Shown: positions 24,804 through 31,113 of the stretch, piece by piece | How positions within the stretch are numbered: position 1 is the first letter of the stretch | How the letters are laid out: every line of letters starts with the position of its first letter | Position numbers and translations under genes: made by a program | Notes under the pieces: generated by a model | What the model was told of the DNA's origin: nothing | What the model saw: only the letters and a program-made list of their open reading frames with translations | Databases searched by the model: none | Virus record (IMG/VR): IMGVR_UViG_3300019776_001117 | Coordinates: 1 to 36,356 of that record | Strand: one strand, 5' to 3' | DNA: 36,356 nucleotides | Origin: a virus

Positions 24804-25205
24804 CTATTCTGTTGATTGGTTTACTATATCAAGATTATCCTTTTTAAAACTATAAATAGCGTCAACACGTGATATTGTTTTCCCTCCAAAAGAATTATCT
24901 CCTCTAAACTTAATATACATTTTAACTGTATCCAAAGTATCTTTACGATCATAATCATGAGCTATCTCATCATAGCTGTCAGGATTTTTCATGTTTTTTT
25001 TGACAATATCCTTCAGGTGAGTCAAAGCAAAATTTATTTTCTTTTCTCTCATTTGCTGAATGCTGTCTTTTTGTTCTTGAGCAATTTCAGCCTTAGTTTT
25101 GGACTTTTCTTCTGAACTACATGTTCCTATTATCAATACAAACATTAACATTCCTATTAAGGTAACTGTTATTTTTATTAATTTTTTCTTGTTTTCAATT
25201 TCCAT
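24804..25205 (-). CDS. Small exported or membrane-anchored protein, moron-like
   Basis: 133 residues. An N-terminal hydrophobic segment (about 10-29, IKITVTLIGMLMFVLIIGTC) ends at a Cys in a lipobox-like IGTC, though Thr before Cys is unusual. A charged helix follows (KAEIAQEQKDSIQQMREKK), then a small domain with KKNMKNPDSYDEIAHDY and YIKFRGDNSFGGKT, a pattern found in short exported proteins of many bacteria. It has its own TAnnTTTG box and its own terminator, the layout of a moron gene expressed from the prophage. An envelope-altering, exclusion or toxin-neutralising role is possible but not shown. Confidence 0.6.
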   Translation of the reverse strand: MEIENKKKLIKITVTLIGMLMFVLIIGTCSSEEKSKTKAEIAQEQKDSIQQMREKKINFALTHLKDIVKKNMKNPDSYDEIAHDYDRKDTLDTVKMYIKFRGDNSFGGKTISRVDAIYSFKKDNLDIVNQSTE

Positions 25206-25228
25206 TTTTTTATATTTTAGTTAACATT

Positions 25229-25236
25229 CAAATGTA
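25229..25236 (-). promoter_or_regulatory. Bacteroidota -7 box (TACATTTG)
   Basis: TACATTTG on the minus strand matches the Bacteroidota sigma-A -7 consensus TAnnTTTG exactly and ends 24 bases before the start of the moron-like gene. A clear -33 TTTG is not seen. Confidence 0.45.
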
Positions 25237-25246
25237 AGATTTTCTC

Positions 25247-25765
25247 TTAATATCTCTTATGCGTCCAGTGAATTATTTTACCCGTGAAATCTTCATTGAA
25301 GTAAGCAAAGAAACCTTCTATAGTGTCGAAACCATCGTTTTGGGCTAAGTGAAGCATTTTATATTTAGTTTCTAAAGAAATGCCCGGAACATAGAAGTAT
25401 TTACCGTCAATGGTAACTATTGGTAGCCCTTTTAAGTTGTAAGCAATCTCAATTTTTTGAACGCTTACCACAGGCAGAACCGGAGCAAAACGAAACATAG
25501 TTGGTTGACGGCAATTGATAAAGAAATCAATTTTTGTTCCTGGCTTCCAACGGTTGGTTTTGTCTTCGCGGATGGTAGTTGTTTTTGGTTTCACCTTTTT
25601 GGAGTAATCAAACAAGGTTTTTCCGAAACACTCAAAATACCTTCTGTCGATTGCCTCTAATGAAACGCCTGGAAACAACAAATCATTTTCTTTTAATCCT
25701 TGCCAAATCTTTTCCACAAAATAGGTGGGTTTTCCGTTGAGTTGTGTGCTAAATGGTAGTATCAT
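25247..25765 (-). CDS. ASCH/PUA-like domain protein
   Basis: 172 residues. The N-terminal part FSTQLNGKPTYFVEKIW precedes a segment TTTIREDKTNRWKPGTKIDFF (about 63-83), followed by RFAPVLPVVSVQKIEI. The K-x-x-TIR ... W-x-x-G-x-x-I ... S-x-Q-x-I arrangement is typical of ASCH-family (PUA-fold) proteins, which bind RNA or nucleobases. It overlaps the gene upstream by 4 bases (ATGA). A role in reading modified bases or RNA is conceivable given the TS-like gene, but this is speculation. Family call is tentative. Confidence 0.5.
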   Translation of the reverse strand: MILPFSTQLNGKPTYFVEKIWQGLKENDLLFPGVSLEAIDRRYFECFGKTLFDYSKKVKPKTTTIREDKTNRWKPGTKIDFFINCRQPTMFRFAPVLPVVSVQKIEIAYNLKGLPIVTIDGKYFYVPGISLETKYKMLHLAQNDGFDTIEGFFAYFNEDFTGKIIHWTHKRY

Positions 25766-26046
25766 GATAAATCATTTTTAACATTATAAATTGAAATACT
25801 AATCACATCATCTACGTAATAATGAGTGTCGTTTTTGTTTCCATCAAAGGTTTTGAGTGGTGGAACTGCTGCATTACCTTTATATTCTGATAATGCAATA
25901 TCATAAAGCTGCTTGATATAATTTGAAGCTTCTTGCTTATTAGCAAATAGGGTAAAATCGGCTATCATTAAGCGATCGTGTATTAATCGCTGTAATTTGT
26001 TTTTTGTCGAATAGGTCTTAGTGACCTTGGTGAATTGTTTTGGCAT
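25762..26046 (-). CDS. Small unrecognised phage protein downstream of the DGR
   Basis: 94 residues, basic N-terminus (MPKQFTKVTKTYSTKNKLQRLI) and a helical middle (FANKQEASNYIKQLYDIAL), beta C-terminus. No recognisable family. It lies 11 bases after the 98-aa gene that follows the reverse transcriptase, and its stop overlaps the ASCH-like gene, so all are probably on one transcript. Confidence 0.5.
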   Translation of the reverse strand: MPKQFTKVTKTYSTKNKLQRLIHDRLMIADFTLFANKQEASNYIKQLYDIALSEYKGNAAVPPLKTFDGNKNDTHYYVDDVISISIYNVKNDLS

Positions 26047-26057
26047 AGTTGTTATTT

Positions 26058-26354
26058 TTAAGTAAATTCTAAATGTTCTGATTCTTTTATTATTGTTGTT
26101 TTGAATGGGAATTTGTCTTCAGGTACTTGTTTTATCATTTGCATTAAAATTGTTGAACCAGTAAATAAAATGTGTTTAGTTCCGTTTTTTTCGAGTTGAA
26201 GTACTAAACACTTTGTGCCTTGTTTAACCTTTGAATCTTCAATTTTATAGGCTAGTATTGTTATTTCGGCGTTTAATATTCTATCTACTTTTATTTTGTC
26301 ACCTGTAAAAGTGGATAGTTCTGCTTTGATTTTGAAATCTTTAAAGTTGTTCAT
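26058..26354 (-). CDS. Unrecognised 98-aa protein coupled to the DGR reverse transcriptase
   Basis: 98 residues with a five-strand-like beta pattern (DFKIKAELSTFTGDKIKV, EITILAYKIED, GTKCLVLQLEKNGTKHIL) and KFPFKTTIIKE near the end, suggestive of an OB-like nucleic-acid-binding fold. Its start overlaps the RT stop by 14 bases, so translation is coupled. It is not Avd (a basic four-helix protein) and contains no HRDC motif that I can see. It might be a DGR accessory factor, or simply an early gene captured next to it. Confidence 0.5.
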   Translation of the reverse strand: MNNFKDFKIKAELSTFTGDKIKVDRILNAEITILAYKIEDSKVKQGTKCLVLQLEKNGTKHILFTGSTILMQMIKQVPEDKFPFKTTIIKESEHLEFT

Positions 26355-27303
26355 TGGGTAATAGTTTCTTTAATAAATGTTTGGAGTTACAATGTTTTGC
26401 CCATCCATTGTAAGCGGCTATTGTAGCCTTGTTTTTTGTTTTGGATATTGCCTTTGCAAATCGTTTTTTGATGGATTTTCGAAGCAGTGTATGCGTGTGG
26501 TAGAACTTATAACCTACAAAATCAATCCCGCGAGCTTCAACAGGGAATACTTGGTAATTATCTTTTACCTGTAGTTTTAAATTATCGTTTAAATACTGTT
26601 TAATGGCTGATAAAATCTCGTGTAAGTGGGGTTTGTTGTTCGAAAGAATTACGATGTCATCGGCATATCTGAAGTAATATTTTATTTCCTTTTGTTCCTT
26701 GATCCAATGGTCAAAATAAGTGAGGTAGAAGTTGGCCAAGTATTGGCTTAAATAATTCCCAATTGGTAAACCGCTTGCACTATCTATGATTTCATCGAGT
26801 AACCAAAGCAGGTCATTGTCCTTGAACTTTTTTCGAAGTAACGCTTTTAGTATATCGTGATTTACATTAGGGTAGAACTTGACAATATCCAACTTCAAAC
26901 AGTATTTTGTGTTCTCCTGGTCCTGCAATGCCGTTTTGATATTATTGGCAGCGGCATGTATGCCTTTTCCTTTAATACACGCATAACTGTCATTTGCAAA
27001 AACCTTTACAAATATGGGTTCTAGGATATTCATTACGGCGTGATGGGTGATACGGTCAGGAAAGTAAGGAAGGCGAAAAACCAGCCTTTCTTTTGGTTCA
27101 AATACGGTGAATGTAGTGTACTCCGATGTTTTGTAGTGTTTGTTCAAAAGCATTTCGTGGAGTTTGAAAATATTGCTTTCCGGTTCTTTGTCGAAAATTT
27201 TGACACCGTATTGATTGGATTTGCCTTTTCTAGCTTTGGATTCGGCAATCTTTAAATTATCAATTGAAATGATTTGTTGATAGATATTATTTAATCTTTT
27301 CAT
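26341..27303 (-). CDS. DGR reverse transcriptase (bRT type)
   Basis: 320 residues, a compact group-II-like reverse transcriptase. Motifs: LDIVKFYPNV with Asp139; the DGR-type turn GLPIGNYLSQYLANFYL around 178-194 (the xGxxxSQ motif of bRTs); the catalytic FRYADDIVIL with Asp215 and Asp216; and GIDFVGYKFY around 259-268. No maturase or endonuclease domain is present, as in DGR RTs. It reads adenine-rich TR RNA and copies it with adenine mutation into VR. The TR lies 116 bases upstream and two target genes lie beyond that. The 98-aa gene follows by overlap. Confidence 0.92.
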   Translation of the reverse strand: MKRLNNIYQQIISIDNLKIAESKARKGKSNQYGVKIFDKEPESNIFKLHEMLLNKHYKTSEYTTFTVFEPKERLVFRLPYFPDRITHHAVMNILEPIFVKVFANDSYACIKGKGIHAAANNIKTALQDQENTKYCLKLDIVKFYPNVNHDILKALLRKKFKDNDLLWLLDEIIDSASGLPIGNYLSQYLANFYLTYFDHWIKEQKEIKYYFRYADDIVILSNNKPHLHEILSAIKQYLNDNLKLQVKDNYQVFPVEARGIDFVGYKFYHTHTLLRKSIKKRFAKAISKTKNKATIAAYNGWAKHCNSKHLLKKLLPNEQL

Positions 27304-27329
27304 GGCTTTGCTTAGATTGGCTCGCTTTC

Positions 27330-27349
27330 GTCCCGATAGCTATCGGGAC
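27330..27349. repeat. 20-bp perfect palindrome between TR and RT
   Basis: GTCCCGATAGCTATCGGGAC is identical to its reverse complement. It would form a strong hairpin in TR-RT RNA or a cruciform in DNA. The same sequence type is a common interspersed palindrome in Bacteroidota, but hairpins near DGR cassettes can also affect homing. Confidence 0.6.
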
Positions 27350-27418
27350 TACTAACGAACCTATTAAGAATGTGATTTTTTGCCGTGTTGGCAAGGTCTG
27401 TGGTGTTTAATATTTTAA

Positions 27419-27498
27419 GCTCAGGTGCGAGCTGACATTCGAATTCGTGTTCCAGTTATCGTAGTCGTTGTACGAAAAACTGCCACCTGAAGGAGAAC
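27419..27498 (-). repeat. DGR template repeat (TR)
   Basis: 80 bases on the minus strand containing 20 adenines. Read in the target frame they form codons such as TAC, AAC, GAC, GAT, AAC and AAT that give high diversity when A is mutated. It matches both VRs at all but one of its 60 non-adenine positions. Only the single G near its 3' end differs (T in both VRs), consistent with the IMH/IMH* difference. TR itself has no long ORF. Confidence 0.93.
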
Positions 27499-27528
27499 TA
27501 CAGCAACGACACCACACAACCTGTATTA

Positions 27529-27906
27529 TTATGCTTTTACAAAATAGGCTCTATACAAGTCTTCAAATTGCTTTCCTGCATATTTTGCCATTTCTCTAGT
27601 TTCGAAGCAAAGGCGCGAGCCGACAGTCGAAGACGCGATCCAGCGAACGCAGACGAAGAACGAAAAACCGCCACCCGAAGGAGAACCCATCTTAAACCAA
27701 GGATAGTATTTGTACTGATCCCAGTCCGTCCAGTCTGGGACCCAATCACCGTTTATGGCTTTGGCGATAATTACTAATTTGGCGTGAGCGATCATTGCTT
27801 CTTTATCCGATTCAGGAAACAATGAAAAATCTGGAATAATAGTTGCTGAATCCAAGTTTAATACTTGACAAGCGTCTTCAAATGTTTTAATGTTGGTGTA
27901 ATTCAT
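27529..27906 (-). CDS. DGR target protein 1, CLec-type variable protein
   Basis: 125 residues. The N-terminus is helical (FEDACQVLNLDSATIIPDF). The C-terminal half has the WTDWDQYKYYPWFKMGSPSGG lead-in and a CLec-like core with GSRLCFETREMAKYAGKQF. The region from SPSGG to RLC is the variable repeat. Variable residues, Phe-Phe-Val-Cys-Val-Arg and Ile-Ala-Ser-Ser-Thr, replace the Tyr-Asn-Asp-Tyr-Asp-Asn and Asn-Thr-Asn-Ser-Asn of TR. The gene is 30 bases before TR. It would encode a binding protein diversified by the RT. Targets of this kind in Bacteroidota phages are small and not fused to the fibre. Confidence 0.88.
   Translation of the reverse strand: MNYTNIKTFEDACQVLNLDSATIIPDFSLFPESDKEAMIAHAKLVIIAKAINGDWVPDWTDWDQYKYYPWFKMGSPSGGGFSFFVCVRWIASSTVGSRLCFETREMAKYAGKQFEDLYRAYFVKA
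27607..27686 (-). repeat. Variable repeat VR1
   Basis: Aligned to TR without gaps over 80 bases. It differs at 19 positions; 18 are template adenines, only the one near the 3' end is not. The gene lead-in is also nearly identical to that of VR2. Confidence 0.93.
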
Positions 27907-27915
27907 TTTATGTAA

Positions 27916-28374
27916 TTAAGCGGTTAAAAAATCTTTGTAAATACTCTCAAATAATTTTCCTGCATATTCGGCTAAATCAGAAGATTTGTAGCAAAGGTGC
28001 GAGCCGACACACGAACCCGCGCGCCAGTAAACGTAGTCGCTGAACGAAAAACCGCCACCCGAAGGAGAACCCATCTTAAACCAAGGATAGTATTTGTCCC
28101 ATTTACCGTTAGTCCAGTCAGGTGTCCAACCTTCATTAAATGCCTGAACGATTAATTTTAGCTGTTTATAAGCCAATTCGTCAGTAGAAAGACCTTTGCA
28201 TTGTTCTGCGAATTCTTTACCGTCAATGTTTAGGACGATAAGGACATCGACAAAGTTTGTGATACGTTCTTTAATGTCTTTTGGTATTTCTACCAAATTA
28301 ATTGCTCCCGACGTTTGGTCTATTGATCCAAACTTGTATCCTTTTGGAGGATTGATTTTCATTGTTTCACTCAT
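27916..28374 (-). CDS. DGR target protein 2, CLec-type variable protein
   Basis: 152 residues. The N-terminus MSETMKINPPKGYKFGS is a common lead in Bacteroidota phage proteins of this class, followed by a helical DVLIVLNIDGKEFAEQCKG region. The C-terminal half has WTPDWTNGKWDKYYPWFK and the core GSHLCYKSSDLAEYAGKLF. Variable residues are Phe-Ser-Asp-Tyr-Val-Tyr and Arg-Ala-Gly-Ser-Cys. It is paralogous to target 1 and lies 9 bases upstream of it, so one TR serves two genes. Not part of the tail operon, so it is unclear whether the product is a virion protein. Confidence 0.88.
   Translation of the reverse strand: MSETMKINPPKGYKFGSIDQTSGAINLVEIPKDIKERITNFVDVLIVLNIDGKEFAEQCKGLSTDELAYKQLKLIVQAFNEGWTPDWTNGKWDKYYPWFKMGSPSGGGFSFSDYVYWRAGSCVGSHLCYKSSDLAEYAGKLFESIYKDFLTA
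27991..28070 (-). repeat. Variable repeat VR2
   Basis: Ungapped 80-base alignment to TR has 16 differences, 15 at template adenines. It shares the single non-adenine difference with VR1. Confidence 0.93.
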
Positions 28375-28401
28375 TTTATTGTTGTTTTAAAATTATACTT
28401 G

Positions 28402-28854
28402 TTATGCAGCAGCTCTGTACCAATCATCTTCGAAATAGCGTTGATTAATGAATGTTGCGAGCAATGCTTTTGAGGTTCCTTTTTTGGCTAGATAGAAGTC
28501 GTAACCTCTTAATGCCATGAAGCATTTTATTACATCGGCTTCTTTTAACTTGTTGAAAGCTTTTTGAGCTTCGAACTTTTTTGCTTTATGGTTGTAAAGG
28601 TTCCAAAGGTTTTCGAAACTAAAATCAGGCTCTCCAATTTCTACAGTAATAGTTTTATAAGCTTTTGACCATCCTTTTATATGATCTTCTTTCCATGGAA
28701 ACAAACCTTTTAAGTAGAGAAACTGTATTTGTTTTTCTGAAAGATCACCTTCAAGAACATTAAAGTAGATTAGCACACCGTTTAAATTGTATTTAAACTG
28801 CCAAATGTCCCCACGTTGCATCTTTACTGTGTATGTTGTGGTTAGTTGTTCCAT
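28402..28854 (-). CDS. Unrecognised early protein
   Basis: 150 residues, mixed alpha/beta, no membrane segment. The N-terminus (VKMQRGDIWQFKYNLNGVLIYF) looks like a small beta domain; the C-terminal half is helical and basic with KAFNKLKEADVIKCFMALRGYDFYLAKKG. It starts one base after the stop of the 46-aa gene (TAAAATG). Family not known. It lies 27 bases upstream of DGR target 2 and is in the same operon. Confidence 0.55.
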   Translation of the reverse strand: MEQLTTTYTVKMQRGDIWQFKYNLNGVLIYFNVLEGDLSEKQIQFLYLKGLFPWKEDHIKGWSKAYKTITVEIGEPDFSFENLWNLYNHKAKKFEAQKAFNKLKEADVIKCFMALRGYDFYLAKKGTSKALLATFINQRYFEDDWYRAAA

Positions 28855-28855
28855 T

Positions 28856-28996
28856 TTACTTCAAAAGGTATTTGGCTGGTTTAATGTGTTTGAATTTCTT
28901 GGCTATTTCAATGGCTTCTTTTTTTAACCGTGCCTCGGTTTCCCATATCGTTTCTGACTTATTAAGCGGGCGGTTTCGTATTGTTTTGGTTTGCAT
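28856..28996 (-). CDS. 46-aa basic protein
   Basis: A short gene in the gap between two longer ones. ATG at 28996 shares its A with the stop of the upstream gene (TAATG), and TAA at 28856 precedes the next ATG by one base. Product MQTKTIRNRPLNKSETIWE..., with a basic helix (ARLKKEAIEIAKKFKHIK). The tight coupling on both sides is the support; no known family. Confidence 0.6.
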   Translation of the reverse strand: MQTKTIRNRPLNKSETIWETEARLKKEAIEIAKKFKHIKPAKYLLK

Positions 28997-29343
28997 TAGG
29001 CTAGTTTTCCGTCTAAATAAATTGATACTATTCTTAAATCGTTTGTTGATTTTGCATCATTCACAGTGTCGATTAATGATGAAATGATTTTAAGCAAAGT
29101 CAATTCTTCGTGATATTTTAGCTTTATTTTGTGCAACTTATCCAATTCGAAAAGGTTGTTTGATTTTATGAGCTGTTTTCGTTTAGCACTGAATTTCTCT
29201 TCTAAATCATACGCTATGGAGCGGACGGACTTTTGATCTTGTGTGGTTGCTGGATATAGATTGAACACTTGTTCTAATAATTTGGCTATCGCAAATACTT
29301 GATCGGCGGTGTAGATTGGGATTTTATTGGTCTTTTTTTTCAT
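28996..29343 (-). CDS. All-helical early protein
   Basis: 115 residues, predominantly helical, with two long basic helices (VRSIAYDLEEKFSAKRKQLIKS and ELDKLHKIKLKYHEELTLLKIISSLI). Size and charge are near those of DGR Avd, a basic helical protein that binds TR RNA, but I see no sequence signature of Avd. It starts over the stop of the 58-aa gene (TCATGA). It is therefore only a weak accessory candidate. Confidence 0.5.
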   Translation of the reverse strand: MKKKTNKIPIYTADQVFAIAKLLEQVFNLYPATTQDQKSVRSIAYDLEEKFSAKRKQLIKSNNLFELDKLHKIKLKYHEELTLLKIISSLIDTVNDAKSTNDLRIVSIYLDGKLA

Positions 29344-29516
29344 GATCTTAGTTCTAGTGCTCTATACTGTTCTTTCAGGCGTTGAAACTTCAATTTTTCT
29401 TCATATTGGTCCAACAGAACAAAAGCAATGTTGGATGGTAATATCCAATTTGGGTCCTGTGAAAACACTTCAAAGCCCAAGTACAGTTGTGCGAAGTATT
29501 GTAACTCATATTTCAT
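29340..29516 (-). CDS. 58-aa early protein
   Basis: ATG at 29516 overlaps the preceding stop (GTATGA), and its own TGA overlaps the next ATG. Product begins MKYELQYFAQLYLGFEVF and ends with LKFQRLKEQYRALELRS, a short amphipathic helix. Overlap at both ends and intact frame support a real gene. Family unknown. Confidence 0.6.
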   Translation of the reverse strand: MKYELQYFAQLYLGFEVFSQDPNWILPSNIAFVLLDQYEEKLKFQRLKEQYRALELRS

Positions 29517-29872
29517 ACTAATTTTTCGCCTAAGTTTTTCAAATAATCTAGTTTATCAATACAGTACTGATATGTGTCGATGTCATAAGTACCTTTTTTA
29601 ACTTTAAAAAAGAATTGATTTCGAGTTTTGTCAAAGAAAATATCTACACCATTATGATTCCCTACTGGTTTCCTAAGCTTCCATTCCGTTTCAAACCAAC
29701 TTGCATTCCCTGTCGTTTTTTCTAGTACTCGTTCATTTATTAATTTAACAACTAAGGCTCTTCCGCATTTTGTTTTATGGAAGTCTGTTAAATAATAAAT
29801 CTGTCCATTGCTCAATATGTTTTCCTTCTTAAGCTTTTTTAGAAGAACTTCTTTACTTGTAATTGATTTCAT
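29513..29872 (-). CDS. Unrecognised early protein with winged-helix-like N-terminus
   Basis: 119 residues. The N-terminal half (SKEVLLKKLKKENILSNGQIYYLTDFHKTKCGRALVVKLINERVL) resembles a winged-helix DNA-binding layout by alternation of helices and a short hairpin; the C-terminal half is beta and basic. It follows the 47-aa Cys-rich gene by one base. A role in DNA binding is a guess. Confidence 0.5.
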   Translation of the reverse strand: MKSITSKEVLLKKLKKENILSNGQIYYLTDFHKTKCGRALVVKLINERVLEKTTGNASWFETEWKLRKPVGNHNGVDIFFDKTRNQFFFKVKKGTYDIDTYQYCIDKLDYLKNLGEKLV

Positions 29873-29873
29873 C

Positions 29874-30017
29874 TTAACATTCGGTTTTAGGTTTTTCTAA
29901 TTGTTCACCACACTCGGTGCAAATGAGTACTGTTGTTTCACACCCGCACACGGCGGTTAATACTCTTTTTTCGGCTATGTCGTGGGGACATACTTCGGTG
30001 ATGCTATATTTTTCCAT
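29874..30017 (-). CDS. 47-aa Cys-rich (zinc-ribbon-like) protein
   Basis: ATG at 30017, TAA at 29874. Cys and His positions are V-C-P-H, A-V-C-G-C, I-C-T-E-C and final C, which could form a small zinc ribbon with the two C-x(1-2)-C pairs. It lies one base from the next gene and one base after the stop of the GemA-like gene, so the gap holds nothing else. Possible regulatory or nucleic-acid-binding protein. Confidence 0.6.
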   Translation of the reverse strand: MEKYSITEVCPHDIAEKRVLTAVCGCETTVLICTECGEQLEKPKTEC

Positions 30018-30018
30018 T

Positions 30019-30547
30019 TTAAATTGAATTTTTCCAAAGTACCACACCGTCCAAAGCTTTGATTATTTTTGAAACTTCCTGCGGTGTCATTTGCATTAAA
30101 GGCTTTTTAACTGGTGATTTATCACTCTTTAAAAACCTATCAAACCAGCCTTTCATATCGGCAACTTCGCCGTGTCGATCGTTTTTAACAACAATATCGA
30201 CCTGTCTTAAATTGGATTGAATGCGCTTGTGTTGGCTATTGTCTTTGTCGAATGATCCCCAATTGCTTTTACCACAGCTTCGACCTCCTTCAACAATTTT
30301 TTGAAGTTGTTGTTTTGGTTGGTTCACTGGTGTTAACCCTTCCTGTTGCATGATGATTTTTTTTGGCCTGAGCTTGGGTTATTGACTTTAAACTCGTGCG
30401 TTTTACATCTGCCGTAACCCATTGTACCCATTCGGCTTTAGTGTCTTCATTATACTGGCAGTTTTTCATTATTCGGTTAGTTTGCCATTTTAGTATTGGC
30501 AGATCGTCGCCGATGGTCTCGTTTGGTTTTACCTTGGTTTTAGTCAT
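30019..30547 (-). pseudogene. GemA-like early protein split by an A8 tract
   Basis: Two frames, 30290-30547 and 30019-30351, together encode one protein with a break at eight A (30357-30364 on the minus strand). Removing one A joins SLKSITQAQAKK to IIMQQEGLTPVNQPKQQL, which fits the family pattern. The C-terminal half has GWFDRFLKSDKSPVKKPL and TPQEVSKIIKALDGV, similar in plan to the Mu gp16/GemA regulators. The intact product would be about 175 aa. The gene could be mutated, affected by a homopolymer sequencing error, or expressed by transcriptional slippage on the A tract. Confidence 0.55.
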
Positions 30548-30777
30548 TTTTCAGTTTCCTTTATTAATTCTAAATCTTCAGGATTAATACCGTTAATAAT
30601 AATTTTCCCGAATTGTACATCTAAAAATGTCTTTTGACGATAGTTCTTCCCAATTATGGTTACAGGCATTCCTTTTGTTATTTTTTCACCTCCTGCGTTA
30701 GATATTTCATTTAAAACAGTAGCTTTTTTATTTTCAAAAAAGGAGTTTGATGATTTTTGTACAAAACTTACTCTCAT
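30544..30777 (-). CDS. Unrecognised small early protein
   Basis: 77 residues from the ATG at 30777 (MRVSFVQKSSNSFFENKK); a longer frame to 30831 overlaps the upstream gene and is unlikely. A beta-rich middle (TKGMPVTIIGKNYRQKTFLDVQFGKIII) suggests an SH3/KOW-like mini-barrel. Overlaps the GemA-like gene start (ATGA). No family assigned. Confidence 0.55.
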   Translation of the reverse strand: MRVSFVQKSSNSFFENKKATVLNEISNAGGEKITKGMPVTIIGKNYRQKTFLDVQFGKIIINGINPEDLELIKETEK

Positions 30778-30778
30778 G

Positions 30779-30982
30779 TTACTTTGTTTTATAGGTTGCT
30801 TTGGTGTGGGTTTTGAATCTTGGATTGTCAATCACGGTTGTTTTATATCGGTGAAAGGCTTGTTTTTCTCGTGGTGACAATTCGGTTCGTGATATATAAC
30901 GGTTATTGCTATCTAGGTAAACCGTATGTCCATTTACATTATATTGCCGATGATCTTCCAGAGGTATTATTGTTACGGTCAT
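30779..30982 (-). CDS. Small early protein, 67 aa
   Basis: 67 residues, basic and beta-then-helix: VTIIPLEDHRQYNVNGHTVYLDSN followed by SPREKQAFHRYKTTVI. Its start lies within the 57-aa membrane gene (44-base overlap) and its stop is one base before the next ATG. No recognised family. Confidence 0.55.
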   Translation of the reverse strand: MTVTIIPLEDHRQYNVNGHTVYLDSNNRYISRTELSPREKQAFHRYKTTVIDNPRFKTHTKATYKTK

Positions 30983-31112
30983 TTTGTTCCATTTGTTTAA
31001 AGTGAGTTTTGATCTTGAATCGTAGCCACTCGACGTAAGTAGCTATGTCTTTACCGTTTAGTACTACTAGCGCAATGGCTAGTAGTACCGTGATTGTGTT
31101 GGAGCCGGTCAT
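30939..31112 (-). CDS. 57-aa single-pass membrane protein
   Basis: ATG at 31112 lies one base after the stop of the DUF3164 gene. The N-terminal helix (about 5-20, NTITVLLAIALVVLNG) is hydrophobic and is followed by a basic tail (RFKIKTHFKQMEQN). It overlaps the 67-aa gene by 44 bases, more than usual, which lowers confidence in its lower end. A host-exclusion or lysis-control role is possible. Confidence 0.5.
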   Translation of the reverse strand: MTGSNTITVLLAIALVVLNGKDIATYVEWLRFKIKTHFKQMEQNDRNNNTSGRSSAI

Positions 31113-31113
31113 T

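Noticed and set aside
26341-27303. RT as group II intron maturase, retron or abortive-infection RT
   Set aside because: No maturase or HNH domain, no msr/msd-like structure, and the adjacent TR with adenine-specific mismatches to two VRs fits only a DGR.
27537-27749. 70-aa frame over VR1 in another minus frame
   Set aside because: It overlaps the DGR target gene and its TR-homologous codons only fit the target frame.
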